Origin: an uncultured bacterium
Lineage (GTDB): Bacteria; Bacillota_I; Bacilli_A; RFN20; CAG-826
Length of the DNA stretch: 55,663 bases
Direction of reading: 5' to 3'
NCBI GenBank assembly: GCA_949285325.1
Contig: CASDYZ010000032.1
Location: 1-55,663, forward strand
The notes below the pieces were generated by a model. The model searched no databases. It was not told the DNA's origin and worked only from the letters and a program-made list of their open reading frames with translations. Position 1 is the first letter of the stretch, and the number at the start of each line of letters is the position of its first letter. Both the position numbers and the translations under genes were made by a program. This document shows positions 33,212-42,947 of the stretch, one piece after another.

Positions 33212-33942
33212 TTATTTACGCTAAACACTTCTTTCTCTCTTTTAGGATATTTATATCGGTAAACACGGTTTAATAGATATATAAAAGGCATACCTAAGTT
33301 AGTTTCGATTAATGAATCTATTATTAAAGTTGAAAAAGAATTCTCATCAACTGTTCTTATTCCATATAAAAGAAACGCACTCTCCCACGCGAATTGAATT
33401 AAAAAACCAAGAGCAAACAAAAAGAATACATTTACTCTTTTTTCTTTTTTAGAAAACAAATTATAAATAATGACAATTAAATAAGAAACAATCAAAATGA
33501 TTGCCATTGGTCCGTGGTATGCATTAGTAGTTCTCATTGTCGCGATATTTCTTTCTCCACCCAATTCACTTATCGCTGGTAAAATAAACCACCAAAGAAC
33601 AGTCATAAATGTTATTAAAGGTGCGTCTTCATCTTTATCAATTAACAACCATATCAAGGCGATATTTGTCCCGCCAGAGGATATTTCATGCCAAAGAAGG
33701 TAAAAGAAATATGTTGCCTCGTTCGCGTTAACTCCGTTTATTAAAACGGTTCTAGACATCGATACATGATAAAAGAAAACATAGTCTACAATAAAATAAG
33801 TGACACCACCTATTAAAAACATAATGAGTGCGGACTTCTTTCTCTTTAAGATTAAAATACAAACAAAAAGAACAAGAAAAATAGTGTCTAATAAAATGTA
33901 TGTAAGGTTTAATTCTCTTGCGGGAATAATATTGTCGCTCAT
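33208..33942 (-). CDS. polytopic membrane protein of unknown function
   Basis: A 244-residue integral membrane protein with six to seven hydrophobic helices (for example LTYILLDTIFLVLFVCILIL near residue 13 and IAMILIVSYLIVIIYNLF-like sequence near residue 150). Polar landmarks in loops include YFFYLLWHEISSGGTNIALIW and ISELGGERNIATMRTTNAYHGPM, which look conserved because they are unusually rich in charged residues for a membrane protein. I do not recognise the family. It is transcribed alone, away from the fructan locus start, and ends convergent with the MATE gene. A possible transport or sensor role would be a guess. Confidence 0.7.
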   Translation of the reverse strand: MSDNIIPARELNLTYILLDTIFLVLFVCILILKRKKSALIMFLIGGVTYFIVDYVFFYHVSMSRTVLINGVNANEATYFFYLLWHEISSGGTNIALIWLLIDKDEDAPLITFMTVLWWFILPAISELGGERNIATMRTTNAYHGPMAIILIVSYLIVIIYNLFSKKEKRVNVFFLFALGFLIQFAWESAFLLYGIRTVDENSFSTLIIDSLIETNLGMPFIYLLNRVYRYKYPKREKEVFSVNN

Positions 33943-34049
33943 GGGTTAATTATATATCAATAATAAAATCAATATGAAACTTTATGTTAAATTTTAACAA
34001 AAATAATAAATAATAAATCTAAAAACAATGTAAAAGTCGAATATTTACA

Positions 34050-35924
34050 TTAAATTTTAGTAAAAATAATTTTATTTAAATCTATGTTAAATGTTTGCTT
34101 ATTTCTTTTAAAACAAGTGTCGTCCTTACCAGCTTTTATACAGATATAATCTTCAAAGCAATCTAAATTTGCGTAAAGTAAAGTGTTATCACCTAGACTA
34201 TCCTCGTTGACACATTTAAATTTCATACATTGATGCTTATTGATTTCTTTTCTTTTATTTACTGGCGTAAAAGCATCATAAGGAATAAATAAATTATATT
34301 CACCTTCATTTAAAGATAAATCACCAATTAACTTAAAATTACCAAAGATTATCTCATTTAAGCCTTTCTTATTTTTCTTAACTAAGCACTTAGTTGTGTT
34401 AGAAATAAATTCAAAACGTGAAACAATTCTATTTTTTAGATTCTCGTCATATAAAGTGATATTTTCTAAAGGTATATATAATTTGATTTTTTCTCCTTCT
34501 TTGTATTCTCCCTTATTAAATTTTACTGCGATATAAGATTTTTTGTGCATAAGAGAGACGTAGAGTAATGACTGTTCTTTAGATTGCTCCACTATCTCAA
34601 TCTTTGCGTCTAAAACTAGATCATCATCTTTACCTTTTTCAAGTTTAAAGGCATTTGTTGGTATCTTTATTAAAATATCGTGACTGCCTCTAAATTCAGG
34701 TAATACTTTATTTTTATCTTCTTCATTTAATTTGATATCGACATTAGCGAAACTAACGACACCTTTATCGTAGTCAATCTTACTTTTTATATAATTTTCA
34801 CTCGATATACCTGAGATTCTTCTCTCATTATCTTTGTCGAATAAATGGACGTGTCTAGTGTGGAATTGGACGAAGATTTTATCTCCTTCTTTTACTTCTT
34901 TTCTCCCGTCGAGTTTAACCACAAGCGGTATGTCAGTATTTTCGATTTGAGTGTAACAAATAATTTCACTACCGAGTTTTTCAATAACGTCAACGATGAC
35001 AGGTACCGCATCTTCATCATCTTCATTCACTTCAAATATTTCTTCAGGTCTAATACCTAAAATAATATCTTTACCGATGTAAGAATATGAAATTAATTGG
35101 TGAATAGTATTGTCGTGAATATGAACTTTAAAAGTAGAATCATTTTTATTTATTACACCGACATATTTATTACCTTCTTTTAATAATTTTGCATTGAATA
35201 AATTCATTTGCGGTGAGCCTAAAAATGATGCGACAAATACATTTGCTGGATGATCGTATAAATTAGAAGGGGTATCGACTTGTTGAACGACACCATTTCT
35301 CATAACGACGATAATTGTACCCATCGTCATCGCCTCAGTTTGATCGTGAGTAACATAGACAAATGTCGTTTTAAGACGTCGGTGTAATTTTGTGATTTCA
35401 CTCCTCATCGACACTCTTAATTTCGCGTCCAAGTTTGAAAGGGGTTCATCTAACAAAAATACTTTAGGCTCTCTAACTATACTTCTACCAAGTGCAACTC
35501 TTTGACGTTGACCACCAGAAAGAGCTTTTGGTTTTCTAGAAAGATATGGTGTTAATCCTAATATTTCCGCTGCATTTTCGATTCTTTTTTTGATTTCATC
35601 TTTTGGGACTTTTGCCATTTTTAAACCAAACGCAATATTGTCGTAAACTGTCATATGTTGATAAAGGGCATAATTTTGGAAAACCATCGTTATATCTCTA
35701 TCCTTTGGAGATACATCATTGACTATTTTATCATCGATATATAAATTGCCAGATGTAATTTCTTCTAGCCCTGCAATCATTCTTAGAGTAGTTGATTTAC
35801 CGCATCCACTAGGACCGACAAAAACGACGAATTCATTATCTTTAATTTCAAGATTTAAATCGCTTACCGCTTTTACTCCCCCTTCATACACCTTGTAAAT
35901 ATGTTCAAATTTTAAGCTAGCCAT
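34050..35924 (-). CDS. MsmK/UgpC-type sugar ABC transporter ATPase with long C-terminal extension
   Basis: Energises import through the permeases at 48787-50636 (inference from co-location). Residues 1-240 form the ATPase: Walker A GPSGCGKST near residue 39, Q-loop VFQNYALYQHM, signature LSGGQRQRVALGRS, Walker B VFLLDEPLSNLDAKLR and H-loop VTHDQTEA. A TOBE/OB domain follows to about residue 370, with the GIRPEEIFEV and FQFHTRHVHLFDKDNERRI-type ending. Normal MsmK stops there; this one has another 250 residues that look like additional OB-like strands (repeated IKLYIPLENITLYDENLKNRI and YNLFIPYDAFTP). Elongated MsmK versions occur in mycoplasmas. It is the last gene of the fructan locus, 3 bp after the DUF624-like gene. 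Confidence 0.9.
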   Translation of the reverse strand: MASLKFEHIYKVYEGGVKAVSDLNLEIKDNEFVVFVGPSGCGKSTTLRMIAGLEEITSGNLYIDDKIVNDVSPKDRDITMVFQNYALYQHMTVYDNIAFGLKMAKVPKDEIKKRIENAAEILGLTPYLSRKPKALSGGQRQRVALGRSIVREPKVFLLDEPLSNLDAKLRVSMRSEITKLHRRLKTTFVYVTHDQTEAMTMGTIIVVMRNGVVQQVDTPSNLYDHPANVFVASFLGSPQMNLFNAKLLKEGNKYVGVINKNDSTFKVHIHDNTIHQLISYSYIGKDIILGIRPEEIFEVNEDDEDAVPVIVDVIEKLGSEIICYTQIENTDIPLVVKLDGRKEVKEGDKIFVQFHTRHVHLFDKDNERRISGISSENYIKSKIDYDKGVVSFANVDIKLNEEDKNKVLPEFRGSHDILIKIPTNAFKLEKGKDDDLVLDAKIEIVEQSKEQSLLYVSLMHKKSYIAVKFNKGEYKEGEKIKLYIPLENITLYDENLKNRIVSRFEFISNTTKCLVKKNKKGLNEIIFGNFKLIGDLSLNEGEYNLFIPYDAFTPVNKRKEINKHQCMKFKCVNEDSLGDNTLLYANLDCFEDYICIKAGKDDTCFKRNKQTFNIDLNKIIFTKI

Positions 35925-35927
35925 AAA

Positions 35928-36824
35928 CTATTCTCCTTTACTTTTGTCTAGACCTTTGTCAATTAATTCCAATGAATATTTTGAATTGATATGTTTGTCA
36001 AAGACGTGATAGGCGTAGAGGCTAAAAGAAATAGCCGAATGGGAAAAACCATAAAACACCAACAACGCCAAAAAAATAAATTGCATTATTAATAAAGGAA
36101 TAAAAAATGTTCCTATAATAAATAACATACTGACGATGACCATCAATAAATTTGATGGAAGTAAAATAATTGATAACAATAAATTATTTTTTGTAGTCGC
36201 AATAAATTTAAATTTATAAATAGAAGCACCGCAAAGAACAAAAAGAGAAAAACTTGCGACGATAACAAAAATAATACTTAGTAAAATAATTAAAATTACT
36301 TTGAGAAAAAATGGTATCTCATCCACTATCGGATAAAAATATATATTCATAAAGTATATGAATGTATAGATGCTAAAAACTACACCACTTAAAAGCGATG
36401 ATTTAATGTTAGATTTTACTCCATTAAAAAAGTCGCTCCACAAAAACAAATCACCTTCTTGAAACACCATCTTTTTAGCGACACTAAATGTTCCGCCTAA
36501 ACCGATAAAAGATAGGATAAATAAAGGTATAGAGAATAAATACTGTAGACATATGAGAGAAAAATTTTGAAATAGAATCATCTTCTCGTCTGGATTTGTA
36601 ATTAGAAATTGTTCTTTTGCGTAATTCATATATACGCCCCAAAGAAATGTAAAAATAACTAGAGGCAGGAAAAATAGACATGTAATTAAAGATAATAAAA
36701 TTAATTTAGAAAATCTATTTTTAAAAATATCAAAATACGCTTTGAAACGATTAGAAGGAAGCTTGCCGTCATTATTTTTAGAATTATCTTTATTGAAGAA
36801 ATTATAAAAACTATTTCTTTTCAT
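35928..36824 (-). CDS. YesL/DUF624-like membrane protein
   Basis: A 298-residue membrane protein with five to six helices. The N-terminal FKAYFDIFKNRFSKLILLSLITCLFFLPLVIFTF resembles the start of YesL-type DUF624 proteins, as does GGTFSVAKKMVFQEGDLFLWSDFFNGVKSNIKSSLLSG, the conserved cytoplasmic part. These proteins are nearly always encoded beside CUT1-type oligosaccharide ABC transporters, which fits here between fructokinase (4-bp overlap) and the ATPase gene. Their molecular role is not established; a regulatory or accessory role in transport is the usual suggestion. Confidence 0.75.
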   Translation of the reverse strand: MKRNSFYNFFNKDNSKNNDGKLPSNRFKAYFDIFKNRFSKLILLSLITCLFFLPLVIFTFLWGVYMNYAKEQFLITNPDEKMILFQNFSLICLQYLFSIPLFILSFIGLGGTFSVAKKMVFQEGDLFLWSDFFNGVKSNIKSSLLSGVVFSIYTFIYFMNIYFYPIVDEIPFFLKVILIILLSIIFVIVASFSLFVLCGASIYKFKFIATTKNNLLLSIILLPSNLLMVIVSMLFIIGTFFIPLLIMQFIFLALLVFYGFSHSAISFSLYAYHVFDKHINSKYSLELIDKGLDKSKGE

Positions 36825-37744
36825 TTTTTATTAACTCCTATAACTTCTTCTAAAGGAGGGACGACACCAATCGCACCTTTTTTTGTTGTGGCTTTTGCCC
36901 CAACAATATTAGCAAATCTAAGCAAATCCCTAATATTTTCTTCATTTTTTAATGCATTTTTATTATTATCAACCTCATATAAAATAAAAGAATAAAATGC
37001 ATCTCCCGCCCCGGTTGTGTCGAGTGCGTCAACTTTTATACTATCGACTTTTATAAGTTTGTCATCGTGATATAAAGCTGAACCTAATTTACCCAAGGAG
37101 ACAAATACATATTGATTTTTATTAAATAAATATTTAAGACCTTCTTCATATTTTTTAACGTTTGATAACAATAAAACTTCTTCTTCACTAACCTTGATTA
37201 AATCGCACTTCTTTATGACATCGATATAATATTGTTTAGATTGATTGGTATCAAAGAAGATATCGCTTCGATAATTGACATCAAAGGATATTTTTATATG
37301 AGGAAATCCTTTAAAATAATCAATCGCGTTTTTGATAAAATCTCGACCTTTTTCACTAGATAAACATAAAGAACCAAAATGAACTATATCAACCTCATTT
37401 AAATTAACATTTTCAATTAGTTCATTTAAATCAAATTGATAATCTGCCCCATCTTCTCTTATAAATTTAAAAGATCTCTCCCCCTTGTCTAAATTGACTA
37501 AAGCAATAGTCGTCTTTAAATTGTTCATTTTTTTAATAAACGTCTTCTTAAAATTTTGTCTAGAAGCAAAATCAATTAATTGTTCACCATATTTATCATT
37601 ACCAACTACACCATTAAAAATAACATCGCCTCCAAAAAAAGCGATATTTGACGCGACATTAAAAGGCGCGCCACCTGGGCGAACTTCTTCTATACTGCCA
37701 TCTTTAAATACATCGACTAATATTTCTCCAATAATCAATATCAT
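36821..37744 (-). CDS. scrK: PfkB-family fructokinase
   Basis: Phosphorylates fructose to fructose-6-phosphate. The 307-residue protein opens ILIIGEILVDVFKDG and carries the first PfkB signature in GGAPFNVASNIAFFGG, the ALVNLDKGERSFKFIREDGAD substrate region, FDVNYRSDIF, VSEEEVLLLS and the second PfkB signature DALDTTGAGDAFYSFILYE with the catalytic aspartate of GAGD. GGAPFN and the D-x-N-x-R motif are typical of fructokinases rather than ribokinases. Its place in a locus with three GH32 beta-fructosidases supports fructose as substrate. It overlaps the next gene by 4 bp and lies 2 bp after the regulator gene. Confidence 0.92.
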   Translation of the reverse strand: MILIIGEILVDVFKDGSIEEVRPGGAPFNVASNIAFFGGDVIFNGVVGNDKYGEQLIDFASRQNFKKTFIKKMNNLKTTIALVNLDKGERSFKFIREDGADYQFDLNELIENVNLNEVDIVHFGSLCLSSEKGRDFIKNAIDYFKGFPHIKISFDVNYRSDIFFDTNQSKQYYIDVIKKCDLIKVSEEEVLLLSNVKKYEEGLKYLFNKNQYVFVSLGKLGSALYHDDKLIKVDSIKVDALDTTGAGDAFYSFILYEVDNNKNALKNEENIRDLLRFANIVGAKATTKKGAIGVVPPLEEVIGVNKK

Positions 37745-37746
37745 TA

Positions 37747-38703
37747 TTAAGCTGTTTCTCCTTTGACAAATGTAGTAGGAACGATGATTTTGGATTCCAC
37801 TTCTTCTTTGTCAATTCTTTTAATGAGAGTAGTTACAACTTGTCTAGCCATATTATTTAAATCTTGCTTAATGGTGGTAAATGTTGGATTTTGAATCCAA
37901 TCTCCCATACAACCATCGTAAGTTATTATTTTTAAATCGCTATTATAATTTAGTTCTCGCGCTACCCTATAAATGGCAAAGCCGAATGAATCGCTCGTCG
38001 TGAATACTGCGTCCAACTTTTTATATTTGTTTAAAAAACGTTTTGAGTGAACATATTCCTCACCGTGCCTAAAATCATCATAAAATATGTATTTTTCTAA
38101 ACCTAATTCATCACAGACATCATTATAGGCGTTATATCTTTCTAAAACTTCAGATGAGACGCTTGGCTTACCACCAATAAAACCGATATTCCTGCAGTTT
38201 AAAGAATATAAATATTTAATCGCTTTAAATGTCGCATCGTAATTATCAGAAGTTATACAAGGCACATTTTTACCAAAAAGTCTATCGATAGTCACAATCG
38301 GTAAAGAAGAATCAAAATTGTTATATTTGTTATGCGTGATAAAAATAATCCCATCAACTTGATTATTTTTTAACATCTTGATGAATTCTTCTTCTCTTTT
38401 TCTATTGTTGTCTGAATCTGTAATCAATAATTTATATCCAAATTCATGCGCGACATTTTCAATACATTCACTAATCTTTGCAAAGAAAGGATGGGAAATC
38501 ATCGGCACACATAAAGCGAGTATAAATGAACGATTAAGTTTAAGTGCTCTACCAAAAGAATTTTGTTCGTAATTTTCTTGTTCAATTACTTTTTTAATCC
38601 TTTCAGCGGCATCTTTAGATACATAACCATTGTTTAAATATCTCGATACTGTCGATTTACTCACTTTTGCTAAATTTGCAATGTCGATGATTGTCTTTCC
38701 CAT
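37747..38703 (-). CDS. LacI-family regulator of the fructan locus
   Basis: A 318-residue repressor. Residues 1-50 are the LacI DNA-binding domain: TIIDIANLAKVSKSTVSRYLNNGYVSKDAAERI, where SKSTVSRYLN is the recognition helix and the hinge follows. The rest is a periplasmic-binding-protein-like sensor (ILALCVPMISHPFFAKISECIENVA, DGIIFITHN, VTIDRLFG, IGFIGG, DAVFTTSDSFGFAIYR). It sits inside the locus between a surface binding protein and fructokinase. The operator-like site at 51999-52012 upstream of the first gene fits the family's centre-CG palindromes, so it likely controls the whole operon in response to sucrose, fructose or an oligofructoside. Confidence 0.92.
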   Translation of the reverse strand: MGKTIIDIANLAKVSKSTVSRYLNNGYVSKDAAERIKKVIEQENYEQNSFGRALKLNRSFILALCVPMISHPFFAKISECIENVAHEFGYKLLITDSDNNRKREEEFIKMLKNNQVDGIIFITHNKYNNFDSSLPIVTIDRLFGKNVPCITSDNYDATFKAIKYLYSLNCRNIGFIGGKPSVSSEVLERYNAYNDVCDELGLEKYIFYDDFRHGEEYVHSKRFLNKYKKLDAVFTTSDSFGFAIYRVARELNYNSDLKIITYDGCMGDWIQNPTFTTIKQDLNNMARQVVTTLIKRIDKEEVESKIIVPTTFVKGETA

Positions 38704-38724
38704 CCTTAATGAGCCTTTCTAATT

Positions 38725-40722
38725 TTAACCTCTATTAGTTTTTTTCTTCTTACTAATATAGATTAACGCAAATGCGATGATACTTAAAGAAAGAACACCA
38801 ACAATTATGATAGTTGAATCTTTAATTGATGAACTTAATTCAAGAGTCGCACGCAATCCATTTGTTGAAAGTTGAGAATTAATATAACTCATCGTGTCAC
38901 TTACTTCACATAAATCAATCTCGGTAGTATAAACTTCGCCACAATAAGAATAATCCATGGAATTAGAAACAATTTCTTGTGCTTGTTCACTTAAATTTGA
39001 GTAAGTAGTTTCAAGCAATTGTTTAACTTCATTATATAATTCAGTATTGTTATCATTTATCATCGAACAATATGTGAAACCATTCTCAGTACTTCTTAAA
39101 GTAGAATAATATTGACTCATGAAATCATATGCTTCTTTCATCACATCGTTTGATGTATTTTCATCATCTAAAGTACTATCTTCTACATATATATCTTTAA
39201 CGACACCATAAAGATTAACATTTTCTCCACTAATAGTGCCATTTTGATTGATAACACCAAGTTTAAATGATGGAAGAGTGTCATAATATGTAACTAATTC
39301 GTCAAAGAATACACACCCCCAATTTCCACCAGTACGGTAGTCAGCTAACGCGATGATAATTTTTTGTCCTAAATAATCACTTAAATCGATTATGTGTCGA
39401 GTCATGGTGTTTAATCGTCCGTTGCCTCTCACTGAATCAACATTATCAAAGAATGCTTTATTAGTTACTTCATAAAGTAGTTCATGATTATCAGCGTTTA
39501 AAACTTGAACTGCAGATGAATTGCCCGCCATCTTGATAGAAATTAATCCGTTTCCGCTCAAAGTGAAAGCTGGAGACAATAAACGATATTTTTCAGTTTC
39601 AACAAAGCCGTTATCCCAACCTCGATAGAATTTATCGTCAGTTTTGTTGTACGGCATGTGTTCAGCCCACGGAGCGTGTTCTTCGCTACTAATCGCGTTT
39701 GCGAATGGAATGTAATAAGGTTGATTTAAAGTGGTTGTAGGGACAGTCTCGCCTTCTTGAACTTCTCCACTATATACAACATCTCTTGCGCTAAAATTGA
39801 GATCATACGCCCAGTCTAATAAATGTCCATCTTCAAAGCCTTCATTTAAATTGGTGATATTTGTTGAATAAGTGCCGTCTTCATTAATTGTTAATCCATT
39901 TGCTCTAACTACACTATATTCATCAGCAGTTCTATAAACATCGATAATATAATCTCTTGCTCTAGTATTATAATTAGCATTCGCGTCAAGCCCTTCACTT
40001 GGAATAGCGTGTTCACCATCATAAGGATTATATGGATAATGTGTAGTGTTATTTAAATCAATTACATTTCTTAAATCTTCGATATGGGCGGCTACACTCT
40101 TAACGACATCATCGATATTTTGATTGACTTGAAGCGCGCCAAAAGTCACCATACCAAAACCACCAGTTCTTTCATCAATTATTTGTAAATATAGTTGTTG
40201 TCCTTGATATTTACTTGGAATTTCAACAACTTTTGTAATCATATTGACAGAAAGATATGGATCATTAAATTGATCGTTAGTGATAGTTTTTACAACTTCA
40301 TCACCTTCAACTGTTTTAATTTCAACTCTATTTTGTGTAGTTTCGCCATTCACTTGAGGTCTTCCGCCTAAGGTGAAGGTGATGTAATCTTCAGTTTGTA
40401 CGAACGACTTGCTTGTAATTGTACCAGTCCAAGTTTCATGTCTATTACCATCGTAGAAATTATCCATCGCATTAAAATAACGATAATTCCAGAATGTACC
40501 ATATCTATCAGTCGTATACGCCGATGGTTTTAATTCCTCTTGCCCTTCACTAAGCTGTGTGCTATGAAAAGTGAAATTTGCATCGTTAAAAGGAATATAT
40601 TTTTCCACTTCTTCTTGAGCAGATACATTTGTTGTAAGAGGGGCATCAACAGTCATAAGTCCGCCGAAGGCAAATGCGGATATAGCCATTAAGCCAGTGC
40701 CTAAAAGTAAATACTTCTTCAT
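38725..40722 (-). CDS. surface-anchored fructan-binding protein candidate (CBM38-like modules, no catalytic domain)
   Basis: A 665-residue exported protein. Residues 1-35 are a signal peptide (AISAFAFGGLMTVDA, cleavage after NVSA likely). Two beta-sandwich modules follow: one around residues 45-195 with FTLGGRPQ and LYLQIIDERTGGFG, one around residues 285-480 with NEGFEDGHLLDW, WDNGFVETEKYRLLSPAFTLSGNG, IIDLSDYLGQKIIIALADYRTGG and VFFDEL. These patterns recur in the neighbouring lipoprotein and in an extracellular GH32 and resemble CBM38. A helical segment with four cysteines (about 540-620) precedes a single membrane helix (TIIIVGVLSLSIIAFALIYIS) and a KKKK tail, so it is anchored by the helix. 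There is no LPxTG motif. It has no GH32 motifs, so a glycan-capture role is inferred. Confidence 0.7.
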   Translation of the reverse strand: MKKYLLLGTGLMAISAFAFGGLMTVDAPLTTNVSAQEEVEKYIPFNDANFTFHSTQLSEGQEELKPSAYTTDRYGTFWNYRYFNAMDNFYDGNRHETWTGTITSKSFVQTEDYITFTLGGRPQVNGETTQNRVEIKTVEGDEVVKTITNDQFNDPYLSVNMITKVVEIPSKYQGQQLYLQIIDERTGGFGMVTFGALQVNQNIDDVVKSVAAHIEDLRNVIDLNNTTHYPYNPYDGEHAIPSEGLDANANYNTRARDYIIDVYRTADEYSVVRANGLTINEDGTYSTNITNLNEGFEDGHLLDWAYDLNFSARDVVYSGEVQEGETVPTTTLNQPYYIPFANAISSEEHAPWAEHMPYNKTDDKFYRGWDNGFVETEKYRLLSPAFTLSGNGLISIKMAGNSSAVQVLNADNHELLYEVTNKAFFDNVDSVRGNGRLNTMTRHIIDLSDYLGQKIIIALADYRTGGNWGCVFFDELVTYYDTLPSFKLGVINQNGTISGENVNLYGVVKDIYVEDSTLDDENTSNDVMKEAYDFMSQYYSTLRSTENGFTYCSMINDNNTELYNEVKQLLETTYSNLSEQAQEIVSNSMDYSYCGEVYTTEIDLCEVSDTMSYINSQLSTNGLRATLELSSSIKDSTIIIVGVLSLSIIAFALIYISKKKKTNRG

Positions 40723-40739
40723 TTTATTTTTCCTCCTTT

Positions 40740-42947
40740 TTAATTACTTCTAGCTTCGAGCCATGGGAGTCTAACTTCCTCGCCGTTTTGAATGACGACG
40801 TCATAGTGCTCGTCTATGTTGATTGTTTGTTCGTGATAGACGTTAATATCATCAAAGAAAGCGACTGCCCAACTTTCTGAAATAACTTCATCACAAATTT
40901 CTATATAAAGGTTTTCACCTAAATATTGACTTAAATCAGCTACATATGTATTCATCGTGGCTAATCGACACCCTTGAGAAATATAAGGGAAATTAACATC
41001 TTGGAAGGCGTAGTTACGATACTCTGCAACAACCTCATTTGTTTCATTTTTAACAGTTAATTTTGAGGAACGTCCACCTAATTTAAATGTGATTTGCCCG
41101 CTTCCATTAAGTGTGAATGTCGTTGACTTTAATGTGTATCCTTCTACTTCAACACTACACGCATTCCACCCGTTAAAGAAATATGTGCCACTTTTATTAA
41201 ATGGGATGGCTTCAGCCCACCAAGTATCATCGCTACAAATCGCATTATCAGTGTTAACATTGCCGTCTAATACGAGCCAACCATCTAAATTACCAGTTTC
41301 AAAACCACCATTTTCAATTTGATTATCGTAAGTCAAATTATCCAAGACATTTAATTTAATAATGCTATCTGTAAAATTGTCGAATGCATCACTAATCTTA
41401 ATATTGACAACGTACTCTCCAACATTTAATTCAAAATTAGAATAGTCACCTTCTACTTCATTTCCGTTATATGTAACAGATGTAATTTCTGTTTTTAAAT
41501 CGTTAGTCGCAGTGTAATCATCACTGTAAGACAATTGTTTAAACAAAACATTTAAATTCATCGTTTGAGGAGAGATTGTTAGTTCTTGTGCTACTCCATT
41601 TGTCTCATCAATGACAGGTGCTTGTCCACCTAGTGGGAAAGAAATACCGCCGTTATATGCGTTTATATAAGCATTTTTTGCTACGTCGTCAGCGACTTCA
41701 TTCGCCCAATTTCTAAGTGACGCTACTCCGTCAATCACTTCTTGTTCACTCAAATTAATGACGAAATCATCAACTTCAATAAATGCAAATCCACCAGTCG
41801 ATACATTATCTACGATTGTGAAATATAAAGTCTTACCAATATATTCACTTAAATCTACATAATAACGGATGAGATTTTGGGCTAAATCTGGATCTTTAAA
41901 AGCGGTGTTATAAACTTTTAATAATTCTTCACCGGTCTCCCCGTCATTAACCGCGACATATGTGCCAGGTTGAGAAGCCGCGCCGATCATAAATGTCGCA
42001 TAAGATTTACCATTTCCTTTATCGATTACTTTAAATCTTTCACTTCTCATTTTACCCGTTTTATCTTCACCACTTGAAAGGTTAGATAAGAAGTATTCTC
42101 CCTCTGCGTGATATTGTCTAGTTTCCCAATATAAACTTGAAGAAGGTACAATCATACTGTCATTTAAGAACGCTTCTCCCGCGATTGGTAACCAATACGA
42201 TGTATCGCCTGTTTCAAATCCCCCATTTCTAAGCGACTCTACTGGAGTAGAAGCGTCGATATCAGCTTGTTGATACATGAGAAGTTGATCTTCTCTTTCA
42301 ACTAGTGCATCGTTTCTTTCTTGTGCGTTCATCAACAATTTAAAATCGTCAAGATTAAAGAAAGAATAATCTTCATAATCAGATTCAGTCGCATTATCAG
42401 TTATCTTAATGTAAATATCTTTTTCAAGATGTTCTCTTAAATCGACGACATGACGAATCATGATAGACCTAATAGTCGTGCCATTAAAATCAGTATTAAC
42501 TAATTTTGTATATTCAGTTTCTCTATCGCCATCTAAATAAAATGTTAAAGGAACATCGTCTTTACCGACTTCATAAAATTCAATATAGCAATCTTCAGTA
42601 TTAGACGCAGCCCCTAATTTTAAGGAGATATTAGCTATCCCACCTAAATGAAATGGGTCACTTGTTAAAGTACCAGTAAATGCTGGTAAAGACATGCTTG
42701 CCCCGGCGTACATATATTCGCCTACTTTTTCACTTTGTTGCCCATCTTCAAAACTAGAAGCATTAGAGACATCTTCTTCACTAAAGCCACCTAAACCTCC
42801 AACAGTCCAACCAACTAAACCATCTTCAAAGCTACCATTTTTGATTTGTGTGTCATATTTAGGCGTCTCTTCACCACTCTCTTCACAACCAGTGACGAGA
42901 AAAGGAATTAATAACAATAAAGGTACAATAATCTTATTTTTCATCAT
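40740..42947 (-). CDS. fructan-binding lipoprotein candidate with three CBM38-like modules and an Ig-like domain
   Basis: A 735-residue lipoprotein; the ATG at 42947 (or 42944) has an AAAGGAG site, and a longer in-frame ORF to 43073 lies inside the GH32 gene. The lipobox is LVTGC (Cys21). Three similar modules occupy about residues 30-205 (NGSFEDGLVGWTVGG, HVVDLREHLEKDIYIKITDN), 235-405 (NGGFETGDTSYW, YYVDLSEYIGKTLYFTIVDN) and 550-710 (NGGFETGNLDGWLVLDG, YVADLSQYLGENLYIEICDE). An Ig-like segment lies between the last two. These match my memory of CBM38 modules found in cycloinulo-oligosaccharide fructanotransferase and Firmicutes GH32 enzymes. No catalytic motif is visible. It overlaps the intracellular GH32 gene by 14 bp and precedes the other surface protein by 17 bp. 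Confidence 0.75.
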   Translation of the reverse strand: MMKNKIIVPLLLLIPFLVTGCEESGEETPKYDTQIKNGSFEDGLVGWTVGGLGGFSEEDVSNASSFEDGQQSEKVGEYMYAGASMSLPAFTGTLTSDPFHLGGIANISLKLGAASNTEDCYIEFYEVGKDDVPLTFYLDGDRETEYTKLVNTDFNGTTIRSIMIRHVVDLREHLEKDIYIKITDNATESDYEDYSFFNLDDFKLLMNAQERNDALVEREDQLLMYQQADIDASTPVESLRNGGFETGDTSYWLPIAGEAFLNDSMIVPSSSLYWETRQYHAEGEYFLSNLSSGEDKTGKMRSERFKVIDKGNGKSYATFMIGAASQPGTYVAVNDGETGEELLKVYNTAFKDPDLAQNLIRYYVDLSEYIGKTLYFTIVDNVSTGGFAFIEVDDFVINLSEQEVIDGVASLRNWANEVADDVAKNAYINAYNGGISFPLGGQAPVIDETNGVAQELTISPQTMNLNVLFKQLSYSDDYTATNDLKTEITSVTYNGNEVEGDYSNFELNVGEYVVNIKISDAFDNFTDSIIKLNVLDNLTYDNQIENGGFETGNLDGWLVLDGNVNTDNAICSDDTWWAEAIPFNKSGTYFFNGWNACSVEVEGYTLKSTTFTLNGSGQITFKLGGRSSKLTVKNETNEVVAEYRNYAFQDVNFPYISQGCRLATMNTYVADLSQYLGENLYIEICDEVISESWAVAFFDDINVYHEQTINIDEHYDVVIQNGEEVRLPWLEARSN

